Positions 19,601 to 24,670 of a stretch of 24,670 nucleotides of DNA are shown piece by piece. Location: contig NW_019091404.1 in the NCBI RefSeq assembly GCF_001949145.1, positions 3,503,502 through 3,528,171 on the forward strand, read 5' to 3'. How positions within the stretch are numbered: position 1 is the first letter of the stretch; every line of letters starts with the position of its first letter. A program made the translations under genes and the position numbers. This DNA comes from Acanthaster planci. Taxonomy: Eukaryota; Echinodermata; Asteroidea; Valvatida; Acanthasteridae. The notes under the pieces were generated by a model, which saw only the letters and a program-made list of their open reading frames with translations, ran no database searches and was not told the DNA's origin.

Positions 19601-21067
19601 TACTTGTTTTGGGGGTTGTAGTCAAAGTACCAGCCCAGATTACAAACAGACTGATTGTCGTTGCCAAGTTGGAAGGTTGATCGACCATCATCTTCTCCTA
19701 GCATACAGTATGGCAGGAGCTGGATAAATTAAGAAACACATAATCTTTAATGTCCCAAATGTCTTTGAAATGATGACACTATATGCCTGCAGTTGACAAA
19801 ACTTCTGGGTCAAATTGACCCAGATTGAGGGTCCATATATGCTCAAAAACCTACTTTGCCAAAAGGCCTGTGCAGGTGTCTTTTTGTATCCAGGAGATCC
19901 AGCAGATTTTGGCCCTGATTCCCGGTCATTTTGACCCAATAGGTTTTCCAAGGGTGAAACTATTTAATGCATACAGCTACGATGGCAGACAATTCTTGTG
20001 TGTCCATTAACGTGAACATATTAACTAAAATATCACCGAATCACCCCAACCCGGCTGAAGTTGGTAAGTTCGATGTTTGACAATCCCCTGCCCCTACTGT
20101 AAATATTCATTCTTCCAGGCTTCTGTATAGACACAGATGAAAAGTTGTAACATTTGCATTGGTATTTTTGTGGGGCATATTGATGTCATGTCCACATAAT
20201 AATTTCTAGTTTCCAGTCCGGTCTTGTATACCAGGACATAATTTTCAACATATTAAAGTTTTTACTAATTTAAAATATTAGTTAAATACCAAACAAAGGT
20301 TTAAGAATTTAATGTTGTTGGTTTTGTAAGAAAATAGAGGTATATTTAGCAGGGATACGTAGCCACTTATATCACTCCGGACTTTTTCGCAATTAGCAGT
20401 TTTTAACGAAACCTTGGTTATACCGAGAAGAACATCACTTCTGGAACATTAATTGCTGAACATGTTTACATCATTTTACACACCATTTATTTGCATCAAA
20501 GGGGCGGAGCTCCATAGCAAGAGTCAGTGACGTTTATTAACCCGAAGCAAAATAACAGTTAAAAAATAGCCCTTTTGGCAAAGAAACGAAACACAGAAAG
20601 TCTCATTCTGAACCATCCGTGTAGAGGACATTGCGGCCAAAATGGCGGCAGCCATCAACTTTTGTAAAGTCACTGTAAACTTGTGTTTCACAGTTGTGGT
20701 ATATACGCAAAGTTTAGTCTACTATTGTCATTCAAAAAAATAGAAATGCACTGGAAATAGGGTTGTGTTCTATTGTATTGTTGCGTCACATTTTACTATT
20801 TCATATACATGTAATGCGCTTTAAGCTGTGGCTACATTAATGTAGGTACATGCACGCTGTGAACTTGGTGCATTGTAAGCTTACAGAACAAGTTGCAGTT
20901 TCCTGAACTCTGCGACTAAACTATACACGGTGTTACGCTGTAAATTCTTCGTAAATCGACAATTAACTGCTCACCTCATCCTCCTCTTCGATATTTTCTG
21001 TGACAGTCACACGTAGGCCTAATGTCAAAATCACAAGTGGAAATATCACACGTCCTGTAGAGAACAT
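16566..21067 (-). CDS. TNF-receptor-superfamily-like gene B (8 exons, ~278 aa)
   Basis: Exons on the minus strand: 21067-20975, 19719-19604, 19369-19255, 18926-18809, 18396-18274, 17854-17776, 17398-17265, 16624-16566. Phases at the joints are 0, 2, 0, 1, 1, 2, 1. All introns are GT-AG except the one after 18809, which begins GCAAGT. The product has a signal peptide, the module CMLGEDDGRSTF shared with gene A, one TNFR-type cysteine-rich domain (C-x2-C-x12-C-x2-C-x2-C-x2-C, closed by C-x7-C in CTIREDTVC), a Ser/Thr stalk, a membrane span (VIALSVTCVILLLVIGGLV) and an acidic, Asn/Gln-rich tail of about 68 residues. There is no death domain. In gene A the CRD core is one exon; here an intron divides it after YFDYNPQN. 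A TNF-ligand receptor role is inferred from family architecture; partners are unknown. An in-frame ATG at 21091 would add eight residues. Confidence 0.83.
16722..16856 (-). other. Possible optional tail exon in gene B
   Basis: A 135-nt stretch with phases 1-1, open in the right frame, with a strong donor (CGAT|GTAAGTAC) and a weaker acceptor (AAGGGCAG). If included between exons 7 and 8 it would end the protein at the joint with exon 8 (T|AA), giving a different tail (..KTSEPVEKSR). It could be a cryptic or poison exon, or not used. Confidence 0.3.
17265..17398 (-). CDS. Gene B exon 7: cytoplasmic tail
   Basis: A 134-nt exon, acceptor TTAACGTCCTCAG, donor TTTTTAG|GTAGCA, phases 2-1. It encodes a charged, polar segment (EKKKHADVEHRQDDEQNVNG ...), locally GC-richer than its surroundings. 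Its place and phases match the 35-nt micro-exon of gene A. Confidence 0.78.
17555..17765 (-). repeat. Interspersed repeat, copy 2 (inverted relative to 13035-13260)
   Basis: Reverse complement of this segment aligns with 13035-13260, from the G-rich run next to ATCGGTT to GTTCCCACCAAAGGAACC. It lies in intron 6 of gene B and ends about 10 bases before exon 6, so the insertion reaches almost to the splice donor. Confidence 0.75.
17776..17854 (-). CDS. Gene B exon 6: transmembrane segment
   Basis: A 79-nt exon, acceptor GGCTATTTTCAG, donor GGCG|GTAAGT, phases 1-2. It encodes VIALSVTCVILLLVIGGLV then ICICKLRR: a membrane span with juxtamembrane cysteines and a basic end. Phases are identical to gene A exon 5. 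Confidence 0.9.
18274..18396 (-). CDS. Gene B exon 5: Ser/Thr-rich stalk
   Basis: A 123-nt exon, acceptor ATGTTATTTCAG, donor TACG|GTGAGT, phases 1-1. It encodes 40 residues rich in Ser, Thr and Pro (..NSTATSPPLCTSMSSS..), a likely O-glycosylated stalk. The other two frames contain stops. Confidence 0.85.
18809..18926 (-). CDS. Gene B exon 4: end of the cysteine-rich domain (GC donor)
   Basis: A 118-nt exon, acceptor TTTTTTTTCTTAG, phases 0-1. It encodes LKKCTIREDTVC, the closing C-x7-C of a TNFR repeat, then NFT and NGT glycosylation sites. No GT gives the phase needed by exon 5 without losing the domain end, whereas TCTT|GCAAGT does. It is therefore read as a GC-AG intron. Confidence 0.78.
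19255..19369 (-). CDS. Gene B exon 3: core of the cysteine-rich domain
   Basis: A 115-nt exon, acceptor TGTCCGTGTGTCTTAG, donor GAG|GTAAGC, phases 2-0. It encodes GRPLGCRRCTRDKSF, SHRNFCPSCQECRKC and ends SEIE, matching GRNFCSRCKKCPVC of gene A. The open frame continues upstream of the acceptor but has no counterpart in gene A. Confidence 0.82.
19604..19719 (-). CDS. Gene B exon 2: N-terminal module
   Basis: A 116-nt exon, acceptor TTAATTTATCCAG, donor AACAA|GTAAGT, phases 0-2. It encodes LLPYCMLGEDDGRSTF and SVCNLGWYFDYNPQN, closely matching gene A exon 2 (SECMFGPEDGGTSTF, PVCSPGKYFDN). An ATG-ATG in another frame mimics a signal peptide but is not used in this model. Confidence 0.87.
19806..19938. 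mobile_element. Short MITE-like element with TGGGTCAAA termini
   Basis: The ends TGGGTCAAATTGACCCA (19806-19822) and CCGGTCATTTTGACCCA (19922-19938) are inverted copies with three mismatches in 17. Each end is itself nearly palindromic. The interior is non-coding. No clear target duplication was established. Confidence 0.5.
20524..20655 (-). pseudogene. Duplicated start of gene B without a leader exon
   Basis: It begins MAAAILAAMSS like the upstream start of gene B (MAAAILTAMFS), but after about ten residues becomes unrelated (MVQNETFC...) and stops after 43 codons with no fitting splice donor. It is likely an orphan start region carried by the 20620-20797 duplication. Confidence 0.5.
20620..20797. 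repeat. Gene B start-region duplication, copy 1
   Basis: Matches 21057-21252. Both contain GTAGAG-ACAT, CAAAATGGCGGCAGCCATC, TTTTGTAAAGTCACTGTAAACTTGTGTT, CGCAAAGTTTAGTC and CACTGGAAATAG. The offset is about 435 bases and many substitutions and indels separate the copies. Confidence 0.9.
20975..21067 (-). CDS. Gene B exon 1: signal peptide
   Basis: ATG at 21067-21065 starts MFSTGRVIFPLVILTLGL, a good signal peptide, and the exon ends IEEEDE at donor GATGAG|GTGAGC in phase 0, as exon 2 requires. An in-frame ATG at 21091-21089 (MAAAILTA...) is also possible; an in-frame TGA lies about 13 codons above it. The exon is too short to stand out as an open reading frame. Confidence 0.78.
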
Positions 21068-21252
21068 GGCGGTCAAAATGGCGGCAGCCATCGAATTTTG
21101 TAAAGTCACTGTAAACTTGTGTTGTCATAGTTGCGGTATGCACGCAAAGTTTAGTCCACTATTTGTCATTCACAAGTACATGTCAAAGATCAGAGATACA
21201 CCTTCATGCACTGGAAATAGAGTTGTATTGCATTGTATTGTCATATTTTACT
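21057..21252 (-). promoter_or_regulatory. Start region of gene B with YY1-like motif (duplication copy 2)
   Basis: It covers the translation start and the DNA just upstream. CAAAATGGCGGC on the plus strand (near 21074-21085) resembles the YY1 binding site often found close to animal transcription starts. The whole segment is repeated at 20620-20797. No TATA box is evident. Confidence 0.45.
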
Positions 21253-21259
21253 CGTGCAT

Positions 21260-24160
21260 GTAAAATATTTGTAGTTATCTTTTGTTAAGCTTACGAGATT
21301 TGAATCAACATAATGTCTTGCTTTAAGCCTGCGTTGCCACGAATTGCCTAAGAAAACGAAACAAATTGAGGTTAGAAACAAAAATAGCCTGTTCTTAAAA
21401 AGAGTCGTTGCAATCATGATGAAAAAGTATTCTGAACAGTTAAAATGTTTTCTGGTGTATAATAGACGAAGTTCGAATAAACTTTGGGCAATATTGTTTA
21501 AATTCTGGACAAATGTTGGGACCTAATTTCAACACGTATATTTATAGCATAGGTCACCATCAGCCGTGTCATAACAAGTTTTCACATATCTGGTTTTCTT
21601 CTTCTTCTTCATTCGAACATAGATTTTTTTATGTAGACATCCTCGCCTAGTTACAGTCCACTGTGCTGGACCAGGAAGATGGCTCAAATTTTGCCTTAAA
21701 ACATGAGATACTTCAGCAGCAATGAAACGTTTATGAGCAGTTCTCGATGAAAAAAAAACCGCCTTAGAATTGTTTGATATTAACGATGCCACGGAAAACA
21801 ATAAATATTTTAGAAGACTTAACCCCCCATCTGCCCAAAATAGAAAAGTGAAAGAAAGAATCACAACACAGTCCCGTTAATCCCTCTCATAACTTTTTTA
21901 GCTCCTCCTTTACAGCAAAACCTGGATATCCCAACCCTAAAAAACTGTTGAAAACAATGTTATCAAATATTGGTTCAACGTTATAACGTTGAAATATTCA
22001 AATTCTTAACAACCTTCAATTTATGTCGTGGTGAGCGTAAGAATCTTGTTTTCTTCTTCTTTTTATGACGGTTCCTAGAAGGGCACTCATCTTTATTTCC
22101 CGTTTTCTTTTTCACATTCGCTTAATGTTAAAAGTCATATTTAGCCCCTTCTCATGCATTGCAGCCATACAGGCTGCATCAATGGGACATTTCTACACCT
22201 CATGTATACATTAAATCGACTACAATGCAAAGTACTGTACTAGAAAAGACACTGACATGCATATACATGTACTTTATTTGTTTTCGATCAACTCAGCAAT
22301 ATTTGAATTAAGGAATATAGCCCCCCGTGAATTAAAAGGATTGAAAAATATGAAAACGAAGTGTGTATTTGTAATAACTATTTTGTCCGAAAACAAGTGA
22401 TGCATATCATGTCGATATTTACTAAAATGAAGTTAATTAATTAATCAATATTGATTCGTCAAGTTACTTTTTGTGAGTCAACCATTGTTTCTTGAAACAA
22501 TCCACTTCAGTTTTTGCAAACGACAAAACCGATGAAATGAGGAAATAATTTTGAAAAAGAAAACATCAAGGAAACCGTGATCAGTATTCAATTATTTTCT
22601 CGATCATATTTGAAGGAAAACTTGAGAAAAGAAGCAAAGATTAGTTTAAACCTGACTAAAAGGAACAATTTGTTTAATATAATGCCTGTTGTACATCAAA
22701 AAGTTAAAACAAATGGAAGTCTTAAGCGATTACATTTCCATTGGAATCTCAAATCTATTTTGCCAAACATCTATTGTATCACGCAAACATCTCAAGAAAA
22801 AACTATATTTTCGAAGGAAAAAACGCAGAAAATGACGATTATTGACGATTGCATTGTTTTGGAGCAAATCTTATAACTACAATCTATTTGAGAATTCGTA
22901 GTCCTTTCCCCCATCCTTCCATCTGTGCTGTATGTTGTATTGCGTAGTCCTTAGGCTGTAACAAACGAAGGCAGAGAAAAGAGAATATATGATATCTATG
23001 TCAATGGTGAGCTTTGTGTTTTTTAATAATTGGACATATCTGTCTCACGTGTCTACAGCTTGACAAAGAAGGTATTTAAGTCGGTCAAAGGGGCTGATAT
23101 AAATGGTAACATCAACATCATATTCCAAACTTTTTGATGAACTTCAATGGTGGAAGTGAAAACTCTTCATCAATGAGTGAAAACTCTTTCACAGTCCAAC
23201 TTTGTTTAATGCATTGACAGGTGCAGAGAATCTAAGCATTGAAAATTACCCATGCATTCCTGGACAAGTGAGGGCGCTGCGGATGTGATGTCACACAGGG
23301 AAGACAGAGTTTAGTTCATAGTTTCCTGTGATGACGTCACAGTTTTTTAATGGAAATCTCATTAGAATAAAATCCCAAAACAGTAGAATACCCTTTGATA
23401 TAGCGAAGTAAAAGTTGAAAACAAGGTTAACGAAGACAGCGAGATGCATTTGAGGGTTTGCCTTTAAGACAATTTAAGTGCAGTGACCTTTGCCTTTTAC
23501 TGACGTAATTAGTTTAGCTCCTAAAGTTGTAATTGACCCAGTTATGTCAAAATCTCTTTGGTAGGGAAAGCACGAGGAAGTTTTTCTCGTGTTTCGTCCA
23601 TGCAGCCTTGTGACTATATCTTCACCCCTGCTGTCACGAACCACTGGATATAAACACACTTGTGAAGTTTTGAATCGTTTTTTGGATCATGGGATACAGC
23701 TAATATTACTCCATTCACACTATACATGGGCTTCAAATGTTGAAACACAGATGATCTTCAGTAAGTTCAGTTTATATTTAGGCCTACTCAAAGACCTCAA
23801 TTTCGACAGACTTATCCCTTCCCATCTGAAACGTCGATATTGCCAACCAAGCGCAACAAAATAATACGAAATTGCATTGACCTCTAAATAGACTGAGCCT
23901 TTTCGGAGAGTTTTTAACGTGAAAATTATGAGTAGCTTCTGTCGTCATGAATTAAATTACCTTTGCATCGTGGGAGAAGGATTGTAATCTAAATACACAA
24001 AGAAAGCCAATATTTCAGCTAAAGCTTCGTGTTTGTGATTGGCCAATATCACCTCGATGGCATCGAGGAATTTTGATATACATGTATACAGTTCAACATA
24101 GCATCCGTTGTCAGAACTGAAGGCAATCTGTTATGCAGTTAAACTTTTCTTTGAGGACAT
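21260..24160. other. Intergenic DNA, no gene recognised
   Basis: AT-rich sequence with CTT-rich runs near 21600 and 22055. The plus-strand frame at 22577-22876 (99 codons) is strongly AT-biased, with no domain or splice context. A full CRE palindrome TGACGTCA occurs near 23333, and GTGAAAACTCTT is repeated near 23155 and 23178. I cannot support a gene on either strand. Confidence 0.45.
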
Positions 24161-24224
24161 ATTAAACATTCAGCATATTAAACAATAAACCAGCAAACTC
24201 CCTGAAAAGCTACAAACATAATTC

Positions 24225-24345
24225 CAGATAGGAAAATGGGCGCCTGCAAAAAGTGGGGGCCAGGCCCCTCCTCCCAAGTCGAAAAAGGGGGTCACTGGCC
24301 CCCCTGCATGTCCCCCGCTTCCGCCGCTAGTGGTTGTTAGTGTAA
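24225..24345. repeat. G/C-rich low-complexity block
   Basis: Contains GGGGCCAGGCCCC-type palindromic words and runs of five C or G, unlike the AT-rich flanks. It may be part of a dispersed element. No gene call is made for the open frames across it or for the 74-codon frame at 24370-24594. Confidence 0.35.
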
Positions 24346-24670
24346 AGGCGGTTTGCCGTAGGTACATTTTTGGGGTGCGTTGTGTACGATGTGTTTTTGC
24401 ATTTCACTTTCACGACGGACACAAAGTCGACTTCATTAGCGGCACGTGTGCATTGCTCCGGCCGTCAAAAGTTCCTCGGGAGCGATTTTGACGGTGACGG
24501 ATACGCAACGCTTGGCGCAAGTGTTGACGTGTATACCTTTGTCAAAAAATTTCAGTCACCCTTGCAAGTTGCAACAGCCAGGCCTCCCCAATGAACAACA
24601 CATGTGTATGTTCCTATAACATCCTCATCCGAATTTCATAGAGCTGCTTAAGCACAAAGTTTGCATAACT

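Larger units (their letters stand above)
19720..20974 (-). other. Intron 1 of TNFR-like gene B
   Basis: About 1.26 kb without a further supported exon. It holds a small inverted-repeat element (19806-19938) and the duplicated start region at 20620-20797. Confidence 0.7.

Noticed and set aside
19604-19691. ATG-ATG frame reading as a signal peptide (LATTISLFVIWAG) for gene B
   Set aside because: The same exon in another frame matches gene A exon 2 closely (CMLGEDDGRSTF), has a good acceptor at 19720 and the right phase from the 21 kb leader exon.
22577-22876. Plus-strand 99-codon frame
   Set aside because: AT-driven composition, no domain, no promoter or splice support.
23961-23988. 28-nt micro-exon between TATTTAG and AAG|GTAATT on the minus strand
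   Set aside because: Splice motifs this short occur by chance, and no neighbouring exons could be found.
24170-24594. Two open frames at the right edge (65 and 74 codons)
   Set aside because: They cross a G/C-rich low-complexity block and show no domain or homology to the cluster genes.

Overview
The window looks like nuclear DNA of a marine invertebrate, most likely an invertebrate deuterostome (echinoderm, hemichordate or lancelet type). The reasons are low gene density, multi-exon genes with GT-AG introns, AT-rich intergenic DNA with small hairpin elements and a tRNA-derived repeat, frequent AGGCCTA and TACATGTA words, and receptor families typical of the large innate-immune repertoires of those animals. 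The species assignment is inference. All recognised genes are on the minus strand, and all encode cell-surface receptors of immune type.

Left part (1-5.5 kb): an immunoglobulin-superfamily receptor family. An intact intronless gene (4120-5370, 416 aa) has a signal peptide, two Ig-like domains, a Thr/Ser-rich stalk, one transmembrane segment and a tail with five tyrosine motifs, the last of them ITSM-like. A decayed paralogue (2507-3238) lies immediately downstream. It has lost Ig domain 2, the stalk and the membrane span, and carries a frameshift, but keeps the tyrosine tail. The first ~125 bases resemble the 5' flank of that paralogue, which predicts another member just outside the left edge.

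Middle and right (7.3-21.1 kb): two paralogous TNF-receptor-like genes that the open-reading-frame view hides because their exons are short. Gene A (7352-11615, 8 exons, ~241 aa) and gene B (16566-21067, 8 exons, ~278 aa) were assembled from splice sites, intron phase and mutual homology. Each has a leader exon, a conserved N-terminal module (C-M-x-G ... D-G-x-S-T-F), one full cysteine-rich domain ending C-x7-C, a Ser/Thr/Pro stalk, a membrane exon with phases 1-2, and a short tail with no death domain. Gene B has an extra intron inside the cysteine-rich domain and one GC-AG intron; gene A has an extra intron in its tail.

Between and upstream of these genes, promoter-plus-start segments are duplicated. 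The gene A leader exon has a second, damaged copy at 13.7 kb within a ~1.5-2 kb diverged duplication. The gene B start region has a second copy at 20.6 kb. A 180-bp hairpin element (13844-14023) sits in only one copy of the first duplication, so its empty site is visible. Another ~210-bp repeat occurs in inverted orientation at 13.04 and 17.55 kb. The last 3.4 kb show no recognisable gene. Overall the picture is of an immune-receptor cluster under birth-and-death evolution.
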